From: Hyphomicrobiales bacterium
GTDB taxonomy: Bacteria > Pseudomonadota > Alphaproteobacteria > Rhizobiales > Rhizobiaceae
Reading direction: 5' to 3'
Length of the DNA: 64,000 nucleotides
Assembly: GCA_900471525.1 (NCBI GenBank)
Contig: UCEZ01000056.1
Span: 1-64,000 of the forward strand
Positions within the stretch are counted from its first letter, which is position 1. Every line of letters begins with the position of its first letter. The position numbers and the translations under genes were made by a program. This document shows positions 44,598-53,307 of the stretch, piece by piece. The notes beneath the pieces are model-generated. The model saw only the letters and a program-made list of their open reading frames with translations. It was not told the DNA's origin and did no database searches.

Positions 44598-45686
44598 GTG
44601 ACAGCCGCTCCAGGAAACGACATCGAGTTCCGTTCGGTCACCAAGCGCTATGGCAGCGTGACCGCCGTTTCGGACATAAACCTTGCCGTACCGAAGGGCG
44701 CTTTCGTGGCGCTGCTCGGCCCCTCCGGCTGCGGCAAGACAACCTGCCTCAGGATGATCGGTGGCTTCGAGCAGCCGAGCGAAGGCACGGTGCAGATTGA
44801 CGGCCGCGAGATGAATGGCGTTCCGCCCTATCGCCGCCCCGTCAACATGGTGTTCCAGCACTATGCGCTCTTCCCGCATTTCGACGTCGAGCAGAACGTC
44901 GCCTACGGCCTGAAGCAAGCCCGGCCGAAACTGCCCGCCTCCGAGATTTCCGCCCGCGCCCGTCAGGCACTTGAAATGGTCCGCCTCGGCGGTTTCGAGA
45001 AGCGCCGCATCCATGAAATGTCCGGTGGCCAGCAGCAGCGCGTCGCGCTCGCCCGTGCCATCGTCAATAAGCCTTCGGTGCTTTTACTCGACGAGCCGCT
45101 CGCGGCCCTCGACAAGAAGCTGCGCACGGCCATGCAGATCGAACTGCAGACGCTGCAGCGCGAGCTCGGCATCACCTTCGTCCTCGTCACCCACGACCAG
45201 GAAGAAGCCTTGTCGATGAGCGATATGGTCTGCGTCATGAACGCCGGCCGCATCGTCCAGATGGCGAAACCCCAGGACGTCTATGACAAGCCCGCCGATC
45301 TCTTCGTCGCCGACTTCGTCGGCAAGACCAACCGGATAGCAGCAACCGTCGAACCCGGCGGGGCGACCTTGCGGCTGTCGAACGGAACGGCGCTTGCAGC
45401 CGGGGGCAAGACCGGCCTCAAGCCCGGCGCGGCAACGGTAGCATTGCGGCCGGAAGCGATCGAACTTGTCCGGCAGTCAAACGGCAGCGACAGCCAGCTC
45501 ATCGGCATAGTCACCCACCGCATCTTCCTCGGCTCGACCGCCGAATACCAGATCAACGTCGACGGACTTGGCGATTTCCTCGTCACTGCCGACCGGCGCA
45601 GCGTGCAGGAAAGCGACCTCGTCGAACCGGGCGAACGGGTCGTACTCACTTTCGATCCCGGCAAAGTGCATGTTTTTCCGGCCTGA
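44598..45686 (+). CDS. ABC transporter ATP-binding protein (PotA-like)
   Basis: A 362-residue importer ATPase: Walker A GPSGCGKTT (about 41-49), Q-loop FQHYALFPHF, signature MSGGQQQRVALARAI, Walker B VLLLDEP, H-loop VTHDQEEAL, and a TOBE_2 domain (about 285-360). The start is GTG with GGGGAA seven bases upstream. It heads an operon with a Tat-exported binding protein, two permeases and a short-chain dehydrogenase. Gene order and family match polyamine or opine type (PotABCD/spermidine-preferential) importers; the true ligand is unknown. Confidence 0.88.
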   Translation: MTAAPGNDIEFRSVTKRYGSVTAVSDINLAVPKGAFVALLGPSGCGKTTCLRMIGGFEQPSEGTVQIDGREMNGVPPYRRPVNMVFQHYALFPHFDVEQNVAYGLKQARPKLPASEISARARQALEMVRLGGFEKRRIHEMSGGQQQRVALARAIVNKPSVLLLDEPLAALDKKLRTAMQIELQTLQRELGITFVLVTHDQEEALSMSDMVCVMNAGRIVQMAKPQDVYDKPADLFVADFVGKTNRIAATVEPGGATLRLSNGTALAAGGKTGLKPGAATVALRPEAIELVRQSNGSDSQLIGIVTHRIFLGSTAEYQINVDGLGDFLVTADRRSVQESDLVEPGERVVLTFDPGKVHVFPA

Positions 45687-45727
45687 GGAACGGCCGTACA
45701 CGTCAAGACAAAAAAGGGAACAAAGTC

Positions 45728-46888
45728 ATGACAAAGTGGTACAGAGAAAATGCCCCGATATCAGCCGAAAACCTGACCGACGAATGGATGCGCCTGAAGC
45801 GCGGCTCGGTCACCCGCCGCCACTTCCTCGGTGTCACCGGGCTTGGCCTTGCGGCCGCAGTGCTCGCCCGCCAGCCGGGCCTGTTCAATTCCACCGCCTA
45901 TGCCGAAGACCTCGGCACGACCATGTCGCTCGCCACCTGGCCGAATTACCATGATCCGGCAAGTTTCGAAGCCTTCACGGCTGCGACCGGCGTTGCCGTC
46001 GAAGTCAACGTCTTCGGCTCCAACGAGGAAATGCTGGCGAAGCTGCAGGCTGGCGGCACCGGTTGGGACCTGTTCGTTCCGACCAACTATACAATCTCCA
46101 CCTATGTAAAGCTCGGCCTGATCGACCCGCTCGACATGTCGAAGCTCCCGGCCTTTTCGCAAGCCACGGAATCGGCTCGCTTCACTTCGGAAGGCGCCAT
46201 CGACGGCACGACCTATGCCCTGCCGAAGAACTGGGGCACGACCGGCATGGCCGTCAACACCTCCAAGATCAAGACGAAGATCGCCTCCTGGAAGGACTTC
46301 TTCGAGGTCGCCATGACCGAGGCCGACGGCCGCGCCATGGTCCACGATTACCAGCTGACCACCATCGGCAGCGCGCTGGTGTCGCTCGGCTATTCCTTCA
46401 ATTCGGTCAAGCCGGAAGAACTCGCCAAGGCCGAGGAACTGCTGATCAAGGTCAAGCCGCATCTCTACGGCATCAACAGCGACTACCAACCGGGCATGCG
46501 CGCCACCGACGCCTGGATGACTATGTGCTGGACCAATGACGGCGCCCAGCTCAACCGCGACATGCCGGAAATCGCCTACATCCTCGGCACGGACGGCGGC
46601 GAGATCTGGACGGATTTCTACGCCATCCCGAAGAGTGCGGCCAACAAGCCGGCCGGCTACGCCCTGCTCGACTATCTGATGACGCCGGCAAACGCCGTCA
46701 AGGAACACATCGCCAACGGCGCTCCGACCACCGACAGCCGCGTCCTTGCTTTGCTTCCGGCGGACGTGACTGCAAACAAGATCGTCTATCCGGACGAGGC
46801 ATCGCTCACCAAGCTCGAGTTCGGCGCCGCAGTGACGCTGACCGACCCGGCCCGCGCCGAACTGATGGCCCGCTTCAAGTCGGCTTGA
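45728..46888 (+). CDS. Extracellular solute-binding protein, PotD-like, with Tat signal
   Basis: A 386-residue binding protein. The N-terminus carries a long polar region, then a twin-arginine motif SVTRRHFLGV, a hydrophobic stretch and an AYA cleavage region near residue 58, indicating export in folded form by Tat. The mature part resembles spermidine/putrescine-binding proteins (SLATWPNYHDP, FGSNEEMLAKLQAGG, GWDLFVPTNY, YALPKNWGTTGMAVN). It is followed by a 140-base palindromic repeat before the permease genes, which may stabilise its transcript. Confidence 0.88.
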   Translation: MTKWYRENAPISAENLTDEWMRLKRGSVTRRHFLGVTGLGLAAAVLARQPGLFNSTAYAEDLGTTMSLATWPNYHDPASFEAFTAATGVAVEVNVFGSNEEMLAKLQAGGTGWDLFVPTNYTISTYVKLGLIDPLDMSKLPAFSQATESARFTSEGAIDGTTYALPKNWGTTGMAVNTSKIKTKIASWKDFFEVAMTEADGRAMVHDYQLTTIGSALVSLGYSFNSVKPEELAKAEELLIKVKPHLYGINSDYQPGMRATDAWMTMCWTNDGAQLNRDMPEIAYILGTDGGEIWTDFYAIPKSAANKPAGYALLDYLMTPANAVKEHIANGAPTTDSRVLALLPADVTANKIVYPDEASLTKLEFGAAVTLTDPARAELMARFKSA

Positions 46889-46892
46889 TCTT

Positions 46893-47032
46893 CTCTTCTC
46901 CCCAGCAGGGAGAAGGTGGCCCGTAGGGCCGGATGAGGGGGGCCGAAGGCAATTTCTCAGTGGCTCCGGCTACGCCGTCGCCCCCCTCATCGCCTCACTG
47001 CGTTCGGCACTTTTCCCCGCTGGGGAGAAGAG
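46893..47032. repeat. Extragenic palindromic repeat between binding-protein and permease genes
   Basis: CTCTTCTCCCCAGC (46893-46906) is the exact complement of 47019-47032, and GATGAGGGGGGC (46932-46943) of 46980-46991, giving a long interrupted hairpin. The GGAGAAGGTGGCCCG...GGCCGGATGAGGGG wording is a very common intergenic repeat of rhizobia and relatives. Here it sits inside an operon, where it could act as mRNA stabiliser or attenuator. Confidence 0.75.
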
Positions 47033-47102
47033 GGAGTTCGCGGCTGAAATCCAAACCGTATAACCGACACAAGATAAAGATCCCGAAAGTCGAAAAAGCA
47101 CT

Positions 47103-47969
47103 ATGCCCATGCGCCCGGATAGAAAACGACAGCTCATCACCGCGGCCCTAGTGGCCCCGGCAGGGCTCTGGCTGTTCGTCTTCCTCGTCCTGCCGTTCAT
47201 GGCCATGGTGGTCTTTTCCTTCGGCGAGCGCGCACCGGAAGGCGGCTATCAGGCCGCCTTCACCTTCGCGCAATTCGCCAATCTCCCGTCACGGGCGGCC
47301 GCCTTCTGGAACACGCTGATGATCGCGCCCGTCGGTGCCTTCCTCTGCCTGATCGTCGCCTACCCTGTGGCCTATTATCTGGCGATCAAGTCCAATCCGA
47401 AATACCGGCTGGTGCTCGTCTCGCTCGTTGTCGTACCCTTTTGGACCAGCCTGCTGGTGCGCACCTATGCCTGGATGTACATCCTCGGCTCGCGCGGCAT
47501 CCCGAACCTTCTCGGCATGATCGGCATCGAGGATGTGCGGCTCCTGAACACGCCCGGCGCGGTGCTGCTCGGCATCGTCTATGGCTATCTGCCGCTGATG
47601 ATCATGCCGATCTATGTCAGCCTCGAAAAGCTCGACCGCCGCCTGCTCGAAGCCTCCGCCGATCTCGGCGCCAAGCCGGTCTCGACCTTCTTCGGCATCA
47701 CCCTGCCCCTGTCGTTGCCCGGCGTCATGACCGGCGTGGCACTGGTCACCATCCTGCTGCTCGGTGAATACCTGATCCCGCAGCTGCTCGGCGGCGGCAA
47801 GGTATTCTTCATCGGCAATGCGCTGGTCGATCTCTTCCTGCAATCGCGCAACTGGCCCTTCGGCTCGGCGATCGCCGTGACGCTGGTGGTTGTGGTGGTG
47901 ATCGTGCTGAGCGTCGCCATGCGTATCGCCTGGAAAGTCTCTGGCTCCAGACAGGTGGATCTCGTCTGA
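47103..47969 (+). CDS. ABC transporter permease (PotB-like)
   Basis: A 288-residue permease with six helices. A long periplasmic loop (EGGYQAAFTFAQF) follows the first helix, and the EAA loop (LLEASADLGAKPVSTFFGI) is conserved. It pairs with the following permease, whose start shares one base with this stop (TGATG). Part of the LuxR-linked PotABCD-like operon. Confidence 0.88.
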   Translation: MPMRPDRKRQLITAALVAPAGLWLFVFLVLPFMAMVVFSFGERAPEGGYQAAFTFAQFANLPSRAAAFWNTLMIAPVGAFLCLIVAYPVAYYLAIKSNPKYRLVLVSLVVVPFWTSLLVRTYAWMYILGSRGIPNLLGMIGIEDVRLLNTPGAVLLGIVYGYLPLMIMPIYVSLEKLDRRLLEASADLGAKPVSTFFGITLPLSLPGVMTGVALVTILLLGEYLIPQLLGGGKVFFIGNALVDLFLQSRNWPFGSAIAVTLVVVVVIVLSVAMRIAWKVSGSRQVDLV

Positions 47970-48787
47970 TGCGCGCGCTCGTCACTTTCGTCTACCTGTT
48001 TCTCTACGCACCGATTGCGCTGGTCGTGCTGTTCTCGTTCAACGCGGGGCGTAGCGCCAGCGAGTTCACCGGCTTCTCGACCATGTGGTACGGCAAGGCG
48101 CTCGGCAACACGTTCCTGATCACCGCCCTGCAAAACAGCCTGATGATAGCCTTCACCAGTGCCGTGCTCGCCTCCGTCTTCGGCACCATGGCAGCGCTCG
48201 GCATGCAGCGCTTGAGCAGCCGTGGCCGCGCCATCTTCGATGGCCTGTTTGCCGCGGCAATCGTCGTTCCCGGCGTCGTCATCGGCATCGCGACGCTGGT
48301 GGCGCTGGTCGAGGTCTTCTCGTTCCTCAACCCGACGCTCGCCGCGATCTGGCCCGGCGACAAGCCGCCGCAACTCGGCCTCGGCTACGGCTCGATCATC
48401 GCCGCCCATGGCCTGTTCTCGCTGGCGCTGGTGACGATGATCGTCAAAGCTCGCATCGCCAGCCTCGGCCGCGATATCGTCGAGGCCTCGAGCGATCTCT
48501 ATGCCACGCCATTCACGACCTTCCGCCAGATCGTGCTGCCGCAGATCCTGCCGTCGGTTCTCGCCGGCTTCCTGCTCGCTTTCACCTTCTCGTTCGACGA
48601 TTTCATCGTCGCCTTCTTCGTCGCGGGCTCGAAGACGACGCTGCCGATCTACGTCTTCGCCTCGATCCGCCGCGGCGTCACACCGGAGATCAACGCGATC
48701 GCGACCATGGTTCTGGTCGCCTCGCTGTTCATGATCCTGATTGCCCGCGTGCTGATGCGGGACAAGACAATAAAAGCCGGGGAGTAG
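47969..48787 (+). CDS. ABC transporter permease (PotC-like)
   Basis: A 272-residue six-helix permease with the EAA loop IVEASSDLYATPFTTFRQI and the FSFDDFIVAFF helix that is characteristic of PotC/PotI proteins. The start overlaps the upstream permease stop by one base. The short-chain dehydrogenase gene begins three bases after its stop, so an enzyme is coupled to this uptake system. Confidence 0.88.
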   Translation: MRALVTFVYLFLYAPIALVVLFSFNAGRSASEFTGFSTMWYGKALGNTFLITALQNSLMIAFTSAVLASVFGTMAALGMQRLSSRGRAIFDGLFAAAIVVPGVVIGIATLVALVEVFSFLNPTLAAIWPGDKPPQLGLGYGSIIAAHGLFSLALVTMIVKARIASLGRDIVEASSDLYATPFTTFRQIVLPQILPSVLAGFLLAFTFSFDDFIVAFFVAGSKTTLPIYVFASIRRGVTPEINAIATMVLVASLFMILIARVLMRDKTIKAGE

Positions 48788-48790
48788 ACC

Positions 48791-49552
48791 ATGATCCTGA
48801 AAGACCGGGTGGCCATCGTCACCGGCGCCGGCTCCGGCATCGGCCGGGCGGGTGCTGCGATCATGGCGCGCGAAGGCGCCCATGTGGCCGTCGCCGACCG
48901 CAGCAGCGAAGGCGCCGCCGAGACCGTCGCGATGATCCGCGATGCCGGCGGCAGTGCCGAAAGCCTCATCCTCGACGTGACCGACGATATCTCGCTGGAG
49001 GCGGGCATTGCGTCCGTTCTCAAGCGTCACGGCCGCGTCGACATCCTGCATAACCATGCCGGCGCGCAGGTCGCGGGCAACCTCGAACAGGTGGAAATAG
49101 AAGGTTTCGACCGTTCCTGGAGCCTCAACGTCCGCGCCCATTTCATGGCCGCCCGCTTCGTCATGCCGGTGATGAAGGCCAAAGGAACGGGCGTCATCCT
49201 CAATACCTCGTCCTCCTCCGGCGTGCTCTACGACCGCGAGATGATCGCCTATACCACTACCAAACATGCCGTCATCGCCATGACCAAACAGATGGCCGGC
49301 GACTATGCCCGCTTCGGTATCCGCGTCAACGCCCTCTGTCCCGGCTGGGTCGATACGCCGTTCAATAGCCCCTTCATCGCCCAGATGGGCGGGCGTGACG
49401 CCATCGAAGCCTATGTGCGGGAAAAGGTGCCGATGGGCCGTTGGGCCAGCGTCGACGAGATCGCGGAGTCGATCCTGTTTCTCGTATCCGACCGGTCGAG
49501 TTACATGACGGGACAGATTCTGGTGGTGGACGGAGGCGAAGCCGTCGTTTGA
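48791..49552 (+). CDS. Short-chain dehydrogenase/reductase
   Basis: A 253-residue classical SDR. TGAGSGIG (about 11-18) binds the cofactor, NHAG replaces the more usual NNAG, and the catalytic set is Ser in NTSSSSGV and YTTTK. PGWVDTPFN and the C-terminal ILVVDGGEAVV are typical. An acidic residue in VADRSS favours NAD over NADP. Tight linkage (three bases) to the permease genes suggests it acts on the imported compound or a derivative, but the substrate cannot be read. Confidence 0.85.
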   Translation: MILKDRVAIVTGAGSGIGRAGAAIMAREGAHVAVADRSSEGAAETVAMIRDAGGSAESLILDVTDDISLEAGIASVLKRHGRVDILHNHAGAQVAGNLEQVEIEGFDRSWSLNVRAHFMAARFVMPVMKAKGTGVILNTSSSSGVLYDREMIAYTTTKHAVIAMTKQMAGDYARFGIRVNALCPGWVDTPFNSPFIAQMGGRDAIEAYVREKVPMGRWASVDEIAESILFLVSDRSSYMTGQILVVDGGEAVV

Positions 49553-49637
49553 CCGGCCTTATCACGCGGGCCTGCCGGGCGTGTCCTGCAGTGCACGCGG
49601 CAGGTTCCACCTGATGATGCGGCCGACGTCTGCTGGG

Positions 49638-50018
49638 TTAATCCTCAGGCCAAAATTGGCGGGCACACCCGAACCGCGCCGATGTCCGTGTTATGTCAGC
49701 TAGGGTCAAAGGCGCCTGGCGCCCGCTTTCCCCGTCGACAGCAGTGGTGGAGACGATGGTGTAACCATCGTTGGAAAGCTGCAATTTGAACTCCTCGAAA
49801 TGACGCTTGAAACCACTTCTTACCTGCTTCAAGGGGTAACGCCACCCATTCTGGCAAGCCCGGATGAGAATAGCCGAATACAGGCGAGCGCTGATAATCC
49901 GGGCGTCTTCCTGCGAAATCACTTTGCCGGGAGTCGCCCCGTCTCCCGACAGGCAAGGTGACGTGCCCGAGAAAACCAGAGCAAGCGTGATGCACCCCAT
50001 GAATGCCGCTCTCACCAT
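49638..50018 (-). CDS. Small secreted protein of unknown function
   Basis: A 126-residue protein with an N-terminal signal-like hydrophobic stretch (about residues 5-22) ending near a Cys (SPCLS). The rest is soluble, with Cys in ACQNGW and in RFGCARQFW that could form a disulphide. ATG at 50018 has GAGGGAGG directly upstream. I do not recognise the family. It is divergent from the LuxR-TPR regulator gene, with 89 bases between them, and may share a promoter region. Confidence 0.6.
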   Translation of the reverse strand: MVRAAFMGCITLALVFSGTSPCLSGDGATPGKVISQEDARIISARLYSAILIRACQNGWRYPLKQVRSGFKRHFEEFKLQLSNDGYTIVSTTAVDGESGRQAPLTLADITRTSARFGCARQFWPED

Positions 50019-50107
50019 AGCCTCCCTCGGTGAGGCGGAGCCGGCCAGTCCGCCCCCGCTTTCGAAACCGATCATAGAATGGCAAGCAGTCAGGCGGGAT
50101 CGTACAG

Positions 50108-51622
50108 ATGCAGTATTTTAGAGACTGGACATGTAGTATTGTGCGACGGATTGCTGCTGATCCCCCAGAGGTCCTGATTTTGCCAGTGGATGCGAAAAAC
50201 AAGAGCACCCGGGTCGATCTTTCCGATCGACAGCACATGATCGCGCTCAAGTTTGCGCAAGGGTTGACCTACCGCCAGATAGCCGAGGAATTGTTCATCG
50301 CTCCGACTACCGTTCGAACGCATCTGTCCGCGATCTATCGGAGACTGGGCGTCCGCACCAAGGCAGCTTTGGCAATGCGCCTCGCCCAACAGGCAGGCGA
50401 TCCGCTGGCTGCGAATGAACATGCTTTGCCGCAACGATCAGGCCCTCCCATCATCGCCGTCATTCCGTTCGAAAATCTGTGCACGGACGAACGCTGGAGC
50501 AGGGCCGCGGACGCTCTGTCAGCCGATATCATGACCGATCTTGCGCGCTATCGCGACCTTTCGGTTATCGCGCATCAAACGATCCTCTCCTGGGTCCAAC
50601 ACCACCACGACGTTAAATCCATTGGAAGGGAACTCAACGCCGACTATGTGATCGGCGGAACGCTACAGGCAGAAGACGGCGACGTCCGGGTATCTGTGCA
50701 GCTTATAGACGCGACCACCGGCGTTGCTCTCTGGGCCGCGCGCTATGAACGCACAGCGGACGAATTGTTTGAAATGCAGGACGGCGTTGTCGAGAGCGTC
50801 ATCAATGTTCTCGCCGCCTGCCACGGCGAACTTTTCAATCTCCGCCGTAACGACGTTCGGCGCAAACAGCCCGACAACCTGCAGGCATACGACTATTATC
50901 TGCTTGGCGTCGAGGCGCAGGACACCTTCACCCGCGACAGCAACGTCGAAGCGATCCGTCTGCATACCCGCGCCGTCGATCTTGATCCCGGATTTGCCCG
51001 CGCCTGGGCAGCCCTGGGCTTGGCGTATGCAGTCAATGCCTGCAATGGTTTCTCCGAGGCTCCGGCCATTGCGTTCGATCAGGCAAAGACGTGCCTGAAG
51101 CACAGCCTCATGCTCGATCCGGGCGACAGCGTCGCGCGGATCTGCCTCGCCGACCTGAATGCACCGCAAATCGGATTGAAAAGATCGGCTGAAGAACATT
51201 CGGCGGCTTTGGCCATCGCCCCCCACGATGCAGATACGATCGCCATGTTTGCCGGGAGCCAGACGCTGATATCAGGTGATCCGCATCTCGGCTACGAGTT
51301 CGCCCTGCGCGCAGTCCGGCTCAATCCGTTGATCGGCTGGTATCACGGCATGCTTGGTCGCAGTGCGTTCGTTCTGGGCCTGTATGACGAGTGCCTGTCC
51401 GCATTCCAAAGGACGACGGCCGACGCTCCGACGACATTGTTCTTTCTTGCCATGGCGCATGCGATGCTGGACGAGGAAGGCGAGGCAACGGAGATTGCCC
51501 GCCGCTTGCGGACGCACTTCCAGGGATTTACGGCAAGCGGATTCATCGACTTCTATCCGGTCACAAATCCTCCCGCCCTCGCAGCAATCAGGCAGGGAGC
51601 AAGCCGCGCTGGGTTGATATGA
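50108..51622 (+). CDS. LuxR-type HTH/TolB-like/TPR fusion regulator
   Basis: A 504-residue protein. A LuxR-type helix-turn-helix lies at the N-terminus (about 38-95: LSDRQHMIALKFAQGLTYRQ, then APTTVRTHLSAIYRRLGV). It is followed by a TolB/FlgO-like domain (about 112-225: IAVIPFENLC through YVIGGTLQAEDG and LWAARYERTADELF). Several TPR-like helical repeats fill the C-terminus (about 260-490). CadC/adenylate cyclase-like regulators of rhizobia normally carry an OmpR-type winged helix before the TolB part; the GerE-type HTH here is unusual. There is no membrane helix, so it should be cytoplasmic. Target and ligand unknown. Confidence 0.78.
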   Translation: MQYFRDWTCSIVRRIAADPPEVLILPVDAKNKSTRVDLSDRQHMIALKFAQGLTYRQIAEELFIAPTTVRTHLSAIYRRLGVRTKAALAMRLAQQAGDPLAANEHALPQRSGPPIIAVIPFENLCTDERWSRAADALSADIMTDLARYRDLSVIAHQTILSWVQHHHDVKSIGRELNADYVIGGTLQAEDGDVRVSVQLIDATTGVALWAARYERTADELFEMQDGVVESVINVLAACHGELFNLRRNDVRRKQPDNLQAYDYYLLGVEAQDTFTRDSNVEAIRLHTRAVDLDPGFARAWAALGLAYAVNACNGFSEAPAIAFDQAKTCLKHSLMLDPGDSVARICLADLNAPQIGLKRSAEEHSAALAIAPHDADTIAMFAGSQTLISGDPHLGYEFALRAVRLNPLIGWYHGMLGRSAFVLGLYDECLSAFQRTTADAPTTLFFLAMAHAMLDEEGEATEIARRLRTHFQGFTASGFIDFYPVTNPPALAAIRQGASRAGLI

Positions 51623-51633
51623 AACGTCGCTGA

Positions 51634-52441
51634 TCAGGCGGAAGGAACGACGCCCCGGCATGCCCAGGCCACCGCTGCAAACGACCTTGGGCCGTCGGGC
51701 TGGCCCGCCTCATACGCGGCCCTCACGACAGCATCGATTTCTGCCCTGTGAGGCCAGGCCCAACGCAGCCACATACTTGCCCAGCGGCCCCTCGCCCGCG
51801 GCAATAGGCTCCCAGTAGTCTGCGAAAGACTGATAATCCATCCGGATCAATAACGAGGTCTGCTCCACTTGCGTGAGCCCGTGCTCGATGAAGCTCTGCT
51901 TCATTTCGCCCGGTCGCATCATCGGCTGGAAACAATATCGGCTCCGCAGTTGGCGCGCGTTTTCGTCCAGCATGGCGACGGTGTCCAGCATCATCCGCAT
52001 GCCCGGCATACCGCCAAGATGGTCCCAAACCGCAGCTGCGACCACGCCACCCGGACGTACGACGCGACGCATTTCGGAGACCGCCTTGTCCACCTCGGGC
52101 ACGAAATGGAGCACCAGAAGCGACAGCGCGCGATCGAAGTAACCGTCCTGAAACGGCAGGGCGCACGCATCGGCTTCCTGGATCACGATCCGCGGATCGG
52201 CGTTGCGCCGTGTCGCTTCCTCGACGAAGACCGGCGAATAGTCGATCGCGGCAATCTCGCTGACATTGGCAGCTTTCGGCAGCGCAAATGTCAGGCTGCC
52301 GGTCCCGCACCCGACGTCGAGGACACGTTCGCCATCCGCCAGGCCCGCGAAGTCGACCAGAAGAGGCGCGAGCTGCCGGCTCCAACGCCCCATGAGTTGC
52401 TCATAACCAGATGCGCTGCGAACATTGAAGCTCGACGTCAT
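51634..52441 (-). pseudogene. Class I SAM-dependent methyltransferase with C-terminal frameshift
   Basis: From ATG 52441 (GGGAGG five bases upstream) a UbiE/Methyltransf_11 type enzyme reads well: VLDVGCGTGSL motif I, AAIDYSP, FDRALSLLVLHFVPE, VRPGGVVAAAVWDH. The frame ends at 51710 after an atypical tail (RNRCCREGRV). In the adjacent frame, starting near 51745, the sequence continues as IDAVVRAAYEAGQPDGPRS and then FAAVAWACRG to a stop at 51634. That is exactly the expected family C-terminus. The full span is 808 bases, one more than a multiple of three, so a single-base insertion (or a sequencing error) split it. The truncated 243-residue product could still fold. Confidence 0.7.
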
Positions 52442-52545
52442 TGAAGCCTCCCTCAGACAGAGGGATATTTTATCTCGCGTCACAGTCACTGCCAAGGCAT
52501 GAGCCGATCCGCTTGCCGAAGAGCTTGTCGGAGAGACACTACTCC

Positions 52546-53205
52546 TCAGATCGGACGGCCAAGCGCATCCGTCTTGTAGGCCTGCGTCTTGAACTTGTTC
52601 AGGAAGGCCGTGAATTTGCCTGTGCTGCTTTCGATGATCGTCGCACCATCCTGCCAGATGGCGTTTTCTGCGTCGAAACCGGACCCGACGGGGTCGCCCT
52701 GATTCTGATGGACGTTGTGGACGCCGAGCCCTTGCGTGAACGGTTCGCCAAAAACATAGCACCGGGCAGCATCCGCCAGCACGGCCTCCAGGTCGGTCAG
52801 CGCCTGAATGCCCGTACCCTTCTTCCAGGGCGGATTCCATCGGATGAATTCGAGAAACCACGACAGGCAGCTGTCGTAGCGGACGAAGACGATGCCAAGC
52901 GGCGGATGGAGAACGGGCGACCGGATGTAGTCAAGAGCGCCCGACGTACCGCTCGACGCCAGCGAATGCCATCCGTTCGCCATTTTCTTGAACGCGTCCA
53001 TCGCGGGCGGTTTCAGCGACACGATCCGCCATTCGATGCCGTTCGGCATGTTCTTCGGATCAACGTCGATCGCGCAGCGATAGGACCCTTGCGGCGTACC
53101 GACGATGAGATTGCCGTGATAAAAACGGCCGAAATCATCGGGATCGTCGCGAAAGTAGTTGAGCTTGGCCCCGATGACGAGCCCGTATCCATCGTTCAGC
53201 CCCAT
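52546..53205 (-). CDS. DUF2278 (YukJ-like) protein
   Basis: A 219-residue soluble protein. It has the GYGLVIGAKLNYF start and the diagnostic GVHNVHQNQGDP segment of DUF2278, followed by WQDGATII. No catalytic role is known for the family; members often sit in accessory regions. A strong GGAGGG seven bases before ATG 53205 supports the start. No signal peptide. Transcribed in the same direction as the frameshifted methyltransferase downstream and the catabolic operon upstream, with about 100 bases between each. Confidence 0.78.
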   Translation of the reverse strand: MGLNDGYGLVIGAKLNYFRDDPDDFGRFYHGNLIVGTPQGSYRCAIDVDPKNMPNGIEWRIVSLKPPAMDAFKKMANGWHSLASSGTSGALDYIRSPVLHPPLGIVFVRYDSCLSWFLEFIRWNPPWKKGTGIQALTDLEAVLADAARCYVFGEPFTQGLGVHNVHQNQGDPVGSGFDAENAIWQDGATIIESSTGKFTAFLNKFKTQAYKTDALGRPI

Positions 53206-53307
53206 GGTCGTCCCTCCGTCCTTAACGGAAGAAGATACGCTCAGGCATCGACCATGAAAAGTTGAAAGTCAGATTTTTTCACGCAAAGGTTACGCGACCA
53301 AACCAGG

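Noticed and set aside
44397-45014. N-terminal extension of the LuxR-type regulator
   Set aside because: The open frame continues upstream but runs antisense through the divergent ABC ATPase gene; a good ribosome binding site marks ATG 44396.
52442-52861. N-terminal extension of the methyltransferase frame
   Set aside because: It crosses the DUF2278 gene out of frame; GGGAGG places the start at 52441.
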